The notes: a model not told the origin generated them from the sequence alone. Counted from the first letter of the stretch, positions 46,114 to 58,108 are shown. The stretch is DNA of 64,000 nt from Piezodorus guildinii (GCA_023052935.1 CM041294.1:25438641-25502640), one strand, 5' to 3'. A program made the numbers and translations.

Positions 46114-46384
46114 TTATCTCATCCTGAATAATTTATATTTATTATTTTGAAATTTTTTTCCCCTGTATTATTTTTAATGCAATTAAATTATGTTTTTCAC
46201 TTCATTTATTAGCCTTCTTCATATGCCTACCTACCTTTCCTACATCTCCCTTCACAATCTATCTGACTATGAACTGTTATTAGTAATACCTTGAAATAGT
46301 AATATTTTACGTCGGCAATTATCACCATTCCTGTGGATTGCCTGTATCAATAAAATAAATAAATATGATTCGGAGGTATCTTGA

Positions 46385-46550
46385 GTCATCCAATGTCGTG
46401 GTTACGAACCTGGCATAGCCCTAGGACTTTTTTAACAGAAGTATAACGTCCTGCAAATGGAACGTAAAATGGTCAGATACTCGTTAACTACCCCTGTCCG
46501 ATTGATTAGCCACAGAAATATTAAGTGACTTGAAATAAATGAGCAAATTA
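46385..46550 (+). mobile_element. SINE-1, diverged copy
   Basis: B-box-like GGTTACGAACCTGG, then CTAGGACTTTTTTAACAGAA and GTCAGATACTCGTTAA follow the SINE-1 order. Confidence 0.6.
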
Positions 46551-46589
46551 TGATTCATGGATTAAAAATTTAACTGGAGTGCTTTAAAT

Positions 46590-46672
46590 GAATAGTTCTT
46601 TTACAAGTATGTTTCATGTCATATTTATTTGTTTTATAAAGTACAGTTGTAAATTTGAATAAAATTTTTTTA
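46590..46672 (+). repeat. Jockey-A 3' untranslated scrap
   Basis: GTACAGTTGTAAATTTGAAT then AAAATTTTTTT equals the last 60-80 bases of the Jockey-A copies. Confidence 0.55.
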
Positions 46673-46679
46673 TTTTTTT

Positions 46680-47260
46680 AAATCATACCATATTTTTCAT
46701 TGTAATGTAGTAATTATATTTTATTAAAAGTGATTTATTCGTTAGTGTTTCTTTTTTAATTAGTTTTAGGATTAAAATCTTATGTGAAGGTTATTATTAT
46801 TTTATTTGACAACTGGGAAATGCTATCATTAACAATCGAAATCCGCTTATCTTGTTTTATGAAATTTTTGGTTTGCAATTCTTTAATTTTACACTACGTA
46901 ATTAATATGTTTAAAAAATATTTTATAGCATTTGTAATATATTCGAATTACCTAGTTTTTCAAAAACAGGTATGAGGCATGGAATGCCACCGTTATCAGC
47001 CTTTATCAGTAACGACTGTGTCCCCTTAAGGCTGTTAAACTTATCTACAAATGTTTTTTCGTATCACAGTCATTTATGTCTTCATTATTTTTTACCTGTT
47101 TAATTACTTGTAACAGCTTTTCCATGGTTAGTAAATTTACTTGGAAAAGTATTTACTTATTTTATCCTTAGTAACTTATTTTATGTGTAAGTTTTTTAAT
47201 GTTTATTTCGTACTTTTCATTAATTTGTGCTTAATGAAGTATAACTTAATATTTGTAGTT
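46680..47260. other. no gene seen
   Basis: AT-rich. CAAAAACAG|GTATGAGG at 46970 is a weak acceptor-donor juxtaposition, much poorer than the site at 47325. Confidence 0.4.
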
Positions 47261-47300
47261 ACCTATTAATTTTTTATATGTACCCTTTTTATTTTAAATT

Positions 47301-47386
47301 ATAATTTATTTTTTTCTTTGTTTCAGGTGAGTAACTTTCGCTTTATTAACGTTAACGTACTGGTTTATCTTTTTGCTGTGGTAAGT
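47301..47386 (+). other. recursive-splice-site candidate 2 with 54-nt RS-exon
   Basis: The pyrimidine tract TTTATTTTTTTCTTTGTTTC leads to the acceptor AG (47325-47326), joined directly to the donor GTGAGTAA (47327). A second strong donor, GTG|GTAAGT, is at 47381-47386 and gives a 54-nt segment. Core and layout match the site at 1671 (TTTCAG|GTGAGTA plus a donor about 50 nt later), while the surrounding sequence is unrelated, so this is not a shared repeat. Confidence 0.6.
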
Positions 47387-47919
47387 TTCTAGAACTATAA
47401 TTGCATGATAATGTTATTTATTTTTTATTATGTACGCAACTGACAAGTAATTATAAAAGAAACAAAGTTAAGGAAATATGTTTTCTATAAAAAATATTCA
47501 ATACATTTTCGTTTCTCTCTAAATTAACAATTAATTAATTATAATATCCATGTTTTTCTGAATAATATATTTTTTCAGTATTTTGCTGTACCGTAAATAT
47601 CCTATTACAATGCACGAACAGCAGTTATTATAAGATATTAAAATCACATCTAAATAAGTTTTAAAAATTTCATTGTTATTTCTGTTTAATGATATAGCTT
47701 TAAAAAAAAAAATTTGCTTTCCCTTACCTAGATATCAAATTAATCATAAGAGAAACTGTTACGTTCTTAATTTTTTTTTTTCGCCGGGAATAAGAAAAAT
47801 AAAATAGGGTCTCCCAAAAGGAGACCAAAAGACGAAGAAAAAAAAAAGAGTCCTGCAGTAATGTTCCCGTTTGTGTGGATATATGTTAAATTTACTATTG
47901 TCTTACTCTAGAATACCTT
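47387..47919. other. no gene seen
   Basis: AT-rich, with no coding or repeat signal. Confidence 0.4.
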
Positions 47920-48272
47920 TTAATTTGTAGATTCGAAAAATTCGATTTTTTATTTTGAACATAGCAACAGTAATATACACGTATAATACATCGTTGGAAA
48001 GCTAAAGCTTTTAGAATAAATATTATCTTAATGACCAAACTTTAAAAGATAATAGAGAGTGATGAAAAGAAGATAAAACTAACTGATTATATTAGATAAT
48101 AATATAATAGATTTTTTTATAAAACACATGTTTCTATAGAAATTCAATTTCATTAATTCATTTAATATTTTCACGTATTTTTATCTTTAACTGTATTTGA
48201 AAATTCTTTCATTGATTTTAAAAATGGAGGTAAGTGAAAGTCGTGTGTTACCCGCTCCGATTTTTTAAGTCA
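47920..48272 (+). repeat. H repeat, 3' third
   Basis: It has ATCGTTGGAAAGCTAAAGCT, GATAAAACTAACTGATTATA and ends GTCGTGTGTTACCCGCTCCG. Confidence 0.82.
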
Positions 48273-49524
48273 GTGATCTATCCTCTATCAAAAACTTCTT
48301 AAATTTAGACTTAGTCTGGTGTAAAAGTACAGTTTTTAGTATCTTCGAGGATATATTTTTGAGAAATATGTAGAAGTGAATGTATAGAAATTATAATTAT
48401 TGGAATAAAAGAAAGGTAAAACCGACGCGACATGAAAAGGAACTCATCGGCAATGGAAATCCTCCGATCTACGGGTCAAGATACAAGTGTTGAGGTAGTG
48501 AATGGACGTGATAAGAAAAGAGGTTGGTGGAAAACTCTGGAAGAAGTTTGTAGCATAAGGTTGGTGGCTGTTATGAAAGAGAAGTGTGTAAAAAGTTTGT
48601 TCCGAGGGGGAGCCCCAATTATTCGGCAATCAATCAAACTCTTTCCCCTCCTCGCCCTCCCCCCCTCCCCTCTACCTCCCATTCATCCCTCCTAATCCCT
48701 AACCTGTCCTCTTCTTCTTTATTTACTTTATTTCTTTTGTCTTTAGTTCCTTTTCTTTTTGCTGGCATGCCTTTCTACACTTCCATTACTCCTTTACCGG
48801 TTCTGTGCGGTTAAATCACCTCTAGTTTAGATGGTATTTTCTGTGGGCTCTGAGGATTTCAAAATCATAAAGATTTTTTAAAATATTTTTTTTATTATAT
48901 GAGACTAATGACCTCGATCCAGCAGGTGTAGTGGAAAGGAGAAGAGAGCAATCTACAGAAATGCATCCTTTCCTAAAAGAAAAGTTCCCGAGACATTTGG
49001 CAGAGATAGTTCTCCGTTAGAGGTCTATGGTTTGGGTCTCGCTGAGCGATCCCTAGAAGAACAAGGAGATTTTAGGAAGACCTAGGTGTCGATATAGGAG
49101 ATATAGGGATGTTAGCAGAAAATGTGATTTTGGACTCTTTGGGGATTATCCACCAACACCTGTATGGCAATTAAATAGTAAATATGTTTATGTAATGTGC
49201 GCGCCAAAGGTATAATTTACAATATAGTGCTAGAGAGAAAATAAGAAATAAAAAATTGTAAATATTATAAGTTTGTATTAGAATAGGGGAAAAAAAATGA
49301 AAATGTATGTAAAATATGTCCAAGTGATTGATAAGTATGCTGTGTTTTATAAGCAACCCGATGTATTTGGGCAGCATTGCCAAATAAATAAAGCATTTCT
49401 CTCCAGACTGTTCGGAAAACTAGGCAAGGTTACAGTTTTAAGTAATTTTCTATTTGGCTTTATGTGTATGTGTCTACAAAATACTTTCAATAACTTGCAA
49501 TATTTCTCTGTCTCAAACTCTCTG
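48273..49524. other. no recognised gene; mixed composition
   Basis: 48432-48695 has an 87-codon plus-strand frame ending in a proline-rich C-terminus caused by CCTCC-rich DNA; I do not recognise it. 48900-49170 is GC-richer without an open frame. Confidence 0.35.
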
Positions 49525-49795
49525 ATTGGGTCACCCATAGCATGGTCGCTAGCATAAAAGCTTTCTTTGCCAAAGGTCTCGGGTTCAAACCTGCAGGTGG
49601 CTCTAGGATTTTTTAATGGGAGTGAGAGTTCCTTATGCCGCCCTTTAGGGGAGAAGAGGGGAGGGGACGTTAAAAGGTGGTTGCGAGCCCCTGCGATGTC
49701 AGGTACTCGTTTAAGATCCCTATCCTAATAAAGCCTGGATAGGCAAACTTTAGGACTCCCACAGTAGCATAAAGTAACGTTAAATGACCAAACAA
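49525..49795 (+). mobile_element. SINE-1, best copy
   Basis: The head CATAGCATGGTCGCTAGCAT (A-box region) and B box GGGTTCAAACCTG are intact enough for a polymerase III promoter. The body has GGATTTTTTAATGGGAGTGA and AAGATCCCTATCCTAATAAA, and the tail is ATGACCAAACAAAA. Confidence 0.82.
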
Positions 49796-49849
49796 AATTT
49801 AGAAATTCAGAAAACCCTTTTCATCAGGCTCTTCGGTCTATATTTATTC

Positions 49850-50125
49850 TTATTTTATGGTATAGGAGTCCAAACCAATGGTAATGACCACCATCGACAA
49901 TGGATTTGCGCTTTCATTGAGTTTCCCTGCAAGTTCTTCCTTCAAGTTAGGATTTTCTCCTACCAAAGCTTGTTGAATATAATCATCAAGGGAAGAGGTT
50001 CTTCCACGATCTTCCTTGGCATCCAAGCTTAAGTTTTCCTCGAGATTTTCGATCCTGTTTTGAACGGTACACTTCCCCTTGTCCCACACTTCGTGGATGT
50101 TCCTTCCGTTTGGCCTTCGTTCCGC
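49850..50125 (-). CDS. candidate coding exon, unknown protein
   Basis: A minus-strand frame is open for 91 codons after a good acceptor (a T-rich tract, then CATTCAATCAG at 50126-50136). It reads AERRPNGRNIHEVWDKGKC, VQNRIENLEENLSLDAKED, SLDDYIQQALVGENPNLKEE, and ends with TAA at 49850-49852. Composition is balanced and charged, unlike chance frames in AT-rich DNA, and there is no link to the mobile elements nearby. I do not recognise the protein. No ATG lies near the acceptor, so this would be an internal or terminal exon. The strand is opposite to the splice sites at 1671 and 47325. It could also be a retroelement piece. Confidence 0.42.
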   Translation of the reverse strand, partial: AERRPNGRNIHEVWDKGKCTVQNRIENLEENLSLDAKEDRGRTSSLDDYIQQALVGENPNLKEELAGKLNESANPLSMVVITIGLDSYTIK

Positions 50126-50149
50126 CTGATTGAATGAAAACTTGTAAAA

Positions 50150-50441
50150 TATAAAACTATAAGAAAATCACAGTTTATCACCTTAATAAAGACTGAATTA
50201 TTTACAAGTATTATTTTTCGAATCGATTTATATTGTTAACATATTAAGAAAAAAATAATTCGTTAACAATCTGTGACGCCGACGCATTTCGGTGCTGTTA
50301 TCAAATATCCATGATATTAATGTGTTTTGTTACCTGTTCAGTCATTCATGGCAAACACGCTTTTTAATTAATCAGATAATCATGAGTTTACTGTATAATA
50401 AATAAAAAGTACTTCAATAGTCTCATAAAAAATATAATATA

Positions 50442-50482
<41 letters not shown>

Positions 50483-51890
50483 AAATTTAAAAAACAACAC
50501 CTGGTTAAGAAGTAACTTTTTAACAGAATAGAAACATAAACATATGATAATTTGAAGTCTTATTCGCAATAAACAAAGGTTTTTCTTCTGTAAATGTCTA
50601 TAATAAAAAGCAATAGATTATTGATATTGAACATAATTATTCTTGTTATTTTATGCTGATGTCCAGCTTTTCGCATATGTTGTCATATAGAAATTATTTA
50701 GTTTCTGTAAATTTGTCAACTATTAAAAGAAATATAAAATATATGAAAAGTATATAAAAAAACAAAACAATTATGAATAAAAAGTCAACGTTCTCGTATA
50801 ATACTTCCACAATTTTTCGTTTTCTGAAGAACATTTTTCCAGAATGCGTAATTGATCATTTTAAAATAACTATTCGATTTCACTGATGATTTCTATCATC
50901 AGACATTTTTTCTTTTTTGAAATAAATAGAATTTACTAATCATGTTGACCTTAAACGTTAATAGTAATTTTAATTTGCATCAAATGTGTTTTGTTTATGT
51001 TATCATCTGTATGCATTAATTCATAAGTGTTGGATCAATATGTCATGGTAATTATTATCAAGGATCTTACATTTTCTTCTCCACCTTAAATCTATTTTTA
51101 AAAACGTTTTCCTGTTACATTTACCTAAAAAAATAAATAATAAAATGTTATAAATCCAGTAATAGTATAGGAGTTATCTAAAAATGCAGGATCATAACGA
51201 TAAATTCACATCGAAGAATAAGTGGTTGCAGATAAGAGCTATTATCTTATCACTTATCCAGATTTCAAAATGCTCCAATTCCCTTGGAATCTTCTCGGAT
51301 GTTAGAAGCAAATTTATTTAAATGGAACGGCAAATTGCTCGTTAGCAAACATTTTACTAAATTAAAATTACTAAAATAATTATTTATCAAAAGATGTTAA
51401 AATTTTAATTTTTAACTAAATCATTTTTTTGATTTGAAAACGTTAACAAAAATGAATTAACTTATATATTTTTTATTGAGTAACTCTATTTTTAGTTAAT
51501 TATCTTTCTGATAAATGTTTAAAATAAAAAAAAAATGTATTTTAATCAGATGTACTCTAAGAAATATAGACATATATGCATTTCCAATAATCAGAGAATA
51601 GTTGACCGTAGAAAGAACTATATTAGAAGTTAGTTATGGCACGGCCATTGAAGAATTTTTATTGTGTTCAAAACGTAGCCAAATTATTGTTTATCTCTTT
51701 TTTCTATTTATAACTCATGTCGCGGTTTTTGGTTTCTACAAACTCCTTAACCAAGCGACGTATTTTGATAAGGATTTGATATTGTTCTCACTATCATCAA
51801 TTAATACATTCATTCGCGAAGGTTTATAAATAAAATATATTGCAATTAACTTTTCCTTTAGAAAGGAAAATTAATTTTTTTTCTAATCAA
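50150..51890. other. no gene; TA run
   Basis: A TA run lies at 50436-50480. The rest is AT-rich without recognisable features. Confidence 0.45.
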
Positions 51891-52025
51891 ATCATTAAAA
51901 ACATATTCCTGAAATATGAGCCGTAATATTGACGTATAATAAATCTTTAGGAAGCACAAGATTTTAGAAAAGTCAATGTGCACCAAAACAAGTCGTAAAA
52001 GTCAACAGAAAGTTGTTACAAGCCC
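51890..52025 (+). repeat. possible H repeat, very decayed
   Basis: TATTGACGTATAATAAATCT, AAGATTTTAGAAAAG and a CAAGTCGTAAAAGTCAACAG stretch follow the H order weakly. Confidence 0.35.
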
Positions 52026-52469
52026 ATAAGCTTCTGAACATATTTTATTTGTAATGTTGTGGGGAAAGTTATGGTGATACAATATTGCCACCGTACAAAT
52101 CGCACGTGAGTTGTTATTAATCTATAAAATAACATTGATAATAATTATTTTATAGAGGGAAAAAAAAATAATTGTTCCTAAAATATGAGTAATAGAGCAG
52201 ACGTGGAAGCACAAGAATTAAAAAAAGTTATTTTCTAATAAAATAAGTCTTACACGTTATTACAATGTTTTTTCTGTGTTTTTTTTACAATGTTTTTTAA
52301 CTCTATACAATTATGAACATCTCTTCTTTTATTATCTGATGATGATCCCAAAAGCGATAAACTCTAAAATAGTCAAACAGTGCTTTCTTAAACATAAATT
52401 ACACTAAATTCACATTGCACCTGTACGAAGTAGAAACGGATCATGTGTAGTTTTTAAAGCTTTCGATGG

Positions 52470-53770
52470 TAAAAAGATTATTATTATAATTTATTCGATT
52501 AGACCATTTGGAGATCACAATGGTTACTAATTTGTAGCACATTTCAATTTCTCATTTGTTTTTTTCTAAGAAGCTTTCATCTGCTCAGAAAACAGCTTTT
52601 TACGTTTTTCCGTCCACTTGGTTCCCGTTCTTACCTTCTAGTGCTCAACCCTTCATTATTTTTTTGCCAAATATAGTTTTGTTTGTTATTTCTTTAATTC
52701 TGATTCCGTCTCGTTCAGAATACTGTTTTACTTCCTTAACCCAAGTTATAGACGTTTTCATTTCAAACAGTTTGTGGGCTAATTTCATAACCATCCTCCA
52801 AACGTGCCCTAAATATTTTTATCTTTTCTTCAAAATGGTTTCATCTATCGGCTCATTGTTTCGGTAAATTTCTTTGTTTCTTTTAAGTCTGTATTCTCCT
52901 TCACTGTTCTTGGCTGGTTCCATAATTTTCCATAAGATTTTTCTCACGTTTGTTCCCAAGTTTGCCAGTTTTCTACTTATACTAAGTTAGCGCTTCAGGT
53001 TTTATTACTGTCTTGTGGTGTTCGACTTTACTGTTCCAAGATATAGATTTTTTATCATACGTTTTCTGGTCCTTGCAAGTGCTCTAAAAATTTTATTTGA
53101 CCTTGATTTTATCGCAATTTTGTCTAACCCATTTGCAGTGATAATTTCTCCCAAATATTTAAATTATTCAACTTTTTTATGTTGAGGATGTATAGTCGAC
53201 TGTAGAAACTATTATAGGTGGAATAATCAGGAATCAGTCATTTTTTTTTGAAAATTTTTAATTTTTCCAACATTTCGGCTCAAGCTTGTGAGCCATCATC
53301 AGGGCTACAAACATCAGAACAAAAGAGATACATATTAATATGATAATGAAAATTTTCTTTCGAATGTAGTGACAATGATAACATTTGAAATAAAACAGAA
53401 AATTTACCAACATACTTTATCAATATAACATACTTTATCTATAATATTTAAGTATGTTTGTATATTTTCTGTTTTATTTTTATCATTGTTACTACATTCA
53501 AAAGAAAATTTTCATTATCATATTACTATGTATCTCTTTTGTTCTGATGTTTGTACCCCTGATGATGGCTCACAAGCTTAAGCCGAAATGTTGGCATAAT
53601 TAAAAAAAAAATGACTGATTCCTGATCATTCCACCTATAATATTCAACTTTTTCGATTTTCTATTCTTTCTAAGGCGTCGCTTGTCATTAGTTTAGTTTT
53701 TCGAATGAGATTAGTATTTATTTGTAGTTTAAAAATAATATAGGTATTTATACAGATTAATTTTGAAGAC
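52470..53770 (-). pseudogene. LINE ORF2 pseudogene split by P1 element
   Basis: The minus strand encodes, in order, NLIRKTKLMTSDALERIEN, then (after the P1 insert) FKYLGEIITANGLDKIAIKS, IFRALARTRKRM, KNSEGEYRLKRNKEIYRNNE, KYLGHVWRMVMKLAHKLFE and WVKEVKQYSERDGIRIKEIT. This is the order of the end of the reverse transcriptase, the FKYLG motif, the thumb, and the GHV-x-RM C-terminal domain of arthropod LINEs. Several stops are scattered through it. The frame is otherwise largely preserved from 53770 to 52556. An A/T-rich tail lies near 52475. Confidence 0.78.
53178..53641 (-). mobile_element. P1 fold-back element with 12-bp TSD
   Basis: The tail TTGAGGATGTATAGTCGACT is on the left only. Two arms carry the core in facing orientation, and the right arm ends CCACCTATAATA. 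ATTCAACTTTTT is duplicated at 53166-53177 and 53642-53653. It sits within the LINE pseudogene, between the IEN and FKYLG codons. Confidence 0.88.
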
Positions 53771-53839
53771 TTTATTACTTACCTTTTACTATTTTCGTGT
53801 AAGGGTTAGTTAATTATTCTCCCGGACATTTGTTTGTTT

Positions 53840-54757
53840 TTATCGGTATCAATCTTTTTATTGAATTTCATCTTCTTACCAATGTGTTTCTTTATTTTTG
53901 TTAACAATTTATATATAAACGTTTCTAAGAATGAGTTATTAGACTTGTTGTATGTTTCACAGGAAATTTCAAGTTTACCTTTCTTATCTGCGAACAAAAA
54001 GATTAGAAAAACCGGTTTTTCCTTTATAGTTAGCATTTTTCTCCATCCTCGCTTCTCGTTGGGAACTTCTCATGAAATGGTCGAATTGAATTTTTTTTTT
54101 TCAATCTTAGTTATTTTTCCCATGACTCAGCCTTCGATAAGAATATTTTCAAAAGGCAATGTTATCAATATCGCGACCTCAAAATAATTTTTTTTTTTTA
54201 CAGTATTTTTCAAGTAATTATTTTTCTAAAAATAATTATCCTTTATAATATCATTTTTTTCTAAATTTATTCTATTAAAGTAGTATAAATCAAACATTGA
54301 TCTACATAAATTATAAGTATACCTTTTTTTTTTACTCTATAAGCTTCATAATTTGTCAACTGTTACAATATTTAAAAAATTTAAATTTAGATGAAAACAT
54401 TTTTTTAGTTAATCGGCCGATATGATCATCTGAATTAATATCAGAATCGACTTTATTGCAAATGAAAATGTGTCTTTTAATTGACCATTTAATTATATGT
54501 TTCATTTTTATTGTGGTCACATGTTTTAGAGAACTTTTTAAATTTATCTTTATCGTTTTTTTTTTAAACTTTTCGAGACGTTGTAGGGTACGTTAATAAA
54601 ATTTTATTAAACTGCATAGAGATACTCTATACATTGTACGCACATATTAATAAATAAAAGTAGATGTTCTTTATTGCTTGATAAAAAACGTTTAGCTAAG
54701 GGTTCCTTCTTCGGATGGCGCTTGTAGATTAGGACGCGTTATACTGCACGCGTTTTA
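53840..54757. other. no gene seen
   Basis: Overlapping hydrophobic and lysine-rich frames on the two strands over 53806-54187 reflect AT-rich composition; no domain is recognised. Confidence 0.4.
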
Positions 54758-55072
54758 AGTGGCTAAAGTATTAAGTAAGCGAGTTCTAAGAATTCAGTCT
54801 CGGGCAAGCTTTCTAGAAACCCGTAGTATAAAAGTGCCCTAAAGAGAATAACCTCCCGATCCTCGATGGTAATTTACAAAATAAGGTCATCACACCCTAC
54901 TACAATTTTTGTGAGTGGCCACCAGTTGACTGGCGGGTCTCACATACACGAGGCTGTGAGTAAATCTTCATTTTATTATATGCTGGAAATCACAGGACTT
55001 GTATTCGAACTCACAACCTTTCGCGTTGTAGACGAACGTGATAGCTATACAGCTACGGGCTCTCTTAGGTAT
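54758..55072 (-). mobile_element. tRNA-derived SINE-3, minus strand
   Basis: The minus strand has GCCCGTAGCTGTATAGCTAT (A-box region) and the B box GTGAGTTCGAATAC (55001-55013). The body has ATATAATAAAATGAAGATTT and GGTGGCCACTCACAAAAATT, which match the plus-strand copy at 60660. Confidence 0.75.
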
Positions 55073-55099
55073 AATAAGACATTTAAGTAATTTTTCATA

Positions 55100-56220
55100 T
55101 CTTCAAATGTCTGCGATTTTGATTGTTTTTCGTTCATAATGTCATGCAAATTCATCTTGTTCTGTATTTTTATGAGGATATATAGTAAAAATCAAAATAA
55201 CTGAATGGTTTTTGCTAAATGCTTAAGTAACTGTTGCTTTTTGTATTTTTTAAATGGATTTACGAATTAATTTACCAGGGTATATTATTCGTCTTACATC
55301 GCTTATAGTTACATGTTTTATAAATATTAAAATCTGTGTGTCGAGAAGTTTTTCATTTATCTGTATTTTTCCTGTTTATAATGCCTGTTTAAGTATTATG
55401 TGTTAAACTTGAATGAATAAAATAAATGTTGAATTTCAAGGGCGAACTTGAAGAATCTCACATCACTTGAGAAAATCCAAGATCTACTCGATTGATTATT
55501 GAGTCATTAGTTATTAGTTAAAATCCTTAACGACTCAATGTTCCTTTCAGTTAATATAGTTATTTTATTGTTATTTTAATTGAATTGAATTATTACCTTA
55601 TTCACCGTATTATTTATTTCCGAGGTTGGGTTTTGCTAAATAGTGGAAAGGAATAGGTGTACTCATTATGCAGCTGAAGTGTTGAACTAGCATTAGGTGT
55701 CCTTGCGTTGCATGACATCATCTTGCAATAATATCTGCACCTCACAACTTCAGTGCTGTCTTGTAACTTCAGGTAGAGATGGACAGGACAGTACTCAATT
55801 ACTTTTTATGAGTTGGTTAATGTTCGACGTCATTAAATAATTAATTTTTTTTTCTTATTTTTCAGTAGATTCGCCAGTCGAATATTTTAATTCCAAAAAT
55901 GTTTTCATATAGATTAAACTTATAATTTTGGGAGTGCTAATGATACTAAAGGTTTAGATCCTATTCTTATCAAGTCGGATGAGCGAGATTCATTATGTAC
56001 GTCTGTCAATAAGTAATTTTTACTAGGCCAGGCCGAATTCAAATAGGCGCCATTTGATTCGTGGTAGTCGAGCACGCATGCCTTACGAAACGACCCTACT
56101 AACGAGAGGATTTTTTTTTTTTTTTTTTTTTTTACACTAGGAAGATTTAGTCCTGACTTCGAAAAAATTAGTAATAATCCAATGAACACCCATGTAGACG
56201 AATATCAGTAAGCTATGGAG
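55100..56220. other. no recognised gene; T run
   Basis: About 24 T residues at 56110-56133. A minus-strand frame at 55920-56110 (about 60 codons, HESNGAYLNSAWPSKNYL) is not AT-biased, but I do not recognise it. Confidence 0.35.
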
Positions 56221-56224
56221 TGAA

Positions 56225-56420
56225 GTAATGAATAATATATGAGAAAGTGTTAATAAAAAAATAAGTCTTGAGAATGGGGAAACAACCCCGAAACGTTGAT
56301 AGATGATGTGAATGTTTATGAAATAAAATAAATAATTAACAAAAAGAAGTTAAGGTGTGCTCATTTAAGTGTTAATATTAAAAAAAATGTCCAGAAAAAT
56401 TAAAATAGAAAAGAAAAGAT
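56225..56420 (+). mobile_element. P3 fold-back remnant
   Basis: The core CTTGAGAATGGGGAAACAAC then CCCGAAACGTTGAT, TTATGAAATAAAATAAATAA, and AAGGTGTGCTCATTTAAGTG then CAGAAAAATTAAAATAG are shared with the element at 18056. The left arm is not preserved. Confidence 0.65.
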
Positions 56421-56883
56421 TTGCTTGTAAAACGTTGATTAAAAGTCAGAATATCTAGTAAGAATTCTTAGGGTATTGAATGGACTAAAAATAATTGAAT
56501 AAACGAGATATGAAGGTAAGAAGAGTATTAAATAACACGTATAACGTGGAATCCCATACCAACAGGAATCAGGTATGGAAAGAGTTCATTCAATATGCTC
56601 TTTTCTTAAGACCCTTAAATCATTGTAATATATTTAAGTTAGTATTGTTTCATAAACGACTTGACTTTGTTCAGGGGACAAAATAAAATATTTTCTCGCT
56701 CTTCTGGTTCGGATGGCGGTGAAAAAAAATATTTAAAATTTATTATTTTTTATTGTTTTTTTTTATCTGATTTTAATAATCTCCTTCTTTTTTTTTTTTT
56801 TTTTTTTTTGTTATTTTTGTTAACTCAATTTTTTATTGTCATTTAATTATCAAACACCTTTATTTTATCTTGTTATGAATTTA

Positions 56884-56932
56884 CCCCTGCTGAAGTCCCA
56901 CAACGTGAGTCGAAATGTTGGATAGTAAATAG
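56884..56932 (+). repeat. isolated fold-back-type core
   Basis: CTGCTGAAGTCCCACAACGT then GAGTCGAAATGTTGGATAG has the hairpin-GAAA-GTTGG layout of the P families in an unrelated context. Confidence 0.45.
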
Positions 56933-57308
56933 TTTTTTACTATTCTCAAATCTTGCTTGACCGTTACTCCTACCATCTCATCCTTCAAATAAATAAAAAC
57001 ATGTTTTAGGTGTAAAAAATGTATAACAAAATGTTTGACATTTTAATGCTCTAATACAATACCGCCAGAGCATGAATGGATGTTGAAGTTCTCTCACGTA
57101 AACCTTATCAATGAACACAACGCTTTCTAAGACGCAGCCTCTAGAGACACAAGGAAGATGTTATCAGTCCGCTGATAAGGGCTGAGAAGACGTGGGGTGC
57201 GATCTCACTTGTTGCTCCTCGTTGACACCTAGGGTCACTTCCAGTTCCACTTGTAACATCCCTCTCATCCACGTGTCTCTTCTACCCTACGTCCTCCTCC
57301 CGATTTTC

Positions 57309-57332
57309 TTCTCTCTCTCTCTCTCTCTCTTC

Positions 57333-57367
<35 letters not shown>
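57309..57367. repeat. (CT)n microsatellite
   Basis: A CT run with one short CCCC interruption. Confidence 0.93.
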
Positions 57368-57369
<2 letters not shown>

Positions 57370-57588
57370 ATCTATCTCCGCACTATATATATGCACATAC
57401 CTCTCCTCCTCACCCAAAATCGTTTATAGCTTTAGTTTCCAACACAAAATTTTTGCTTACCTCTACATTCAGTACATGAATCGTGTAATAGATACTTAAA
57501 ATACAAATTACTCCTGGTATCTATCAACGAAAATAATAGCCTGTAAATTATTATAATTTAATTAGGTGAAGGTCAAAGTTCAAGTATA

Positions 57589-57793
57589 AAATTGGAGCCT
57601 GATGATTACCTTCACCACTATTTTATTTAATTATGACATGTAATGACAGACATGAGGCTTCGGGTGTAAGTACCCTCTCACCTTAAGATAAAAATTGTTC
57701 ATTCACCAGAAAATGGCATTATAGGCGAAGAGTAGTGCATCATAATTGAATAAGATAGTGGTCAAGTTAATTGTCAGCCTCCAATTTTACTAT
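57589..57793. mobile_element. inverted-repeat element (MITE-like)
   Basis: AAATTGGAGCCTGATGATTA at the left is mirrored by an AAATTGGAGGCTGACAATTA arm at the right on the other strand. The similarity continues through CACTAT-TTATT-AATTATGA, about 52 bp per arm. TATA borders both ends. There is no coding capacity. Confidence 0.62.
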
Positions 57794-58108
57794 AATTCAG
57801 ATTCTAATCCTTTACTGAAGATTCACTATACATCATAAACCCTGAAATCAACTATCAATTGTCATATGCGAACAATGTCTGATTTAATTAGTTAATGTGT
57901 GATGCTTAATACAATCCAAGACTTCGTAAATATTTTTATTTGATTAATTTTAAATGATAAATGGCCGTGCAATGAGGTGATTCGGCCGAGGTCACGCTCA
58001 GCCGCCAGATTTTCCCCTCCCCCCATTTTTGGGTACCCACTTTATAGAGGCTGGGTGCGCCCCAGAAGGGTCTCCATACTCCAGGATCGACCCCCGGCTA
58101 AAATAATA

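Noticed and set aside
46940..46980. AAACAG|GTATGAG as a recursive site
   Set aside because: The pyrimidine tract is interrupted by A residues and the donor is weak.
48432..48695. 87-codon plus-strand frame with proline-rich end
   Set aside because: Frames on both strands overlap the same GC/pyrimidine-rich DNA and no domain is recognisable.
52330..52375. CTGATGATGATCCCAAAAGC as another hammerhead-like core
   Set aside because: The GAAA strand is altered (GATAAAC) and the stem is short; too weak to count.
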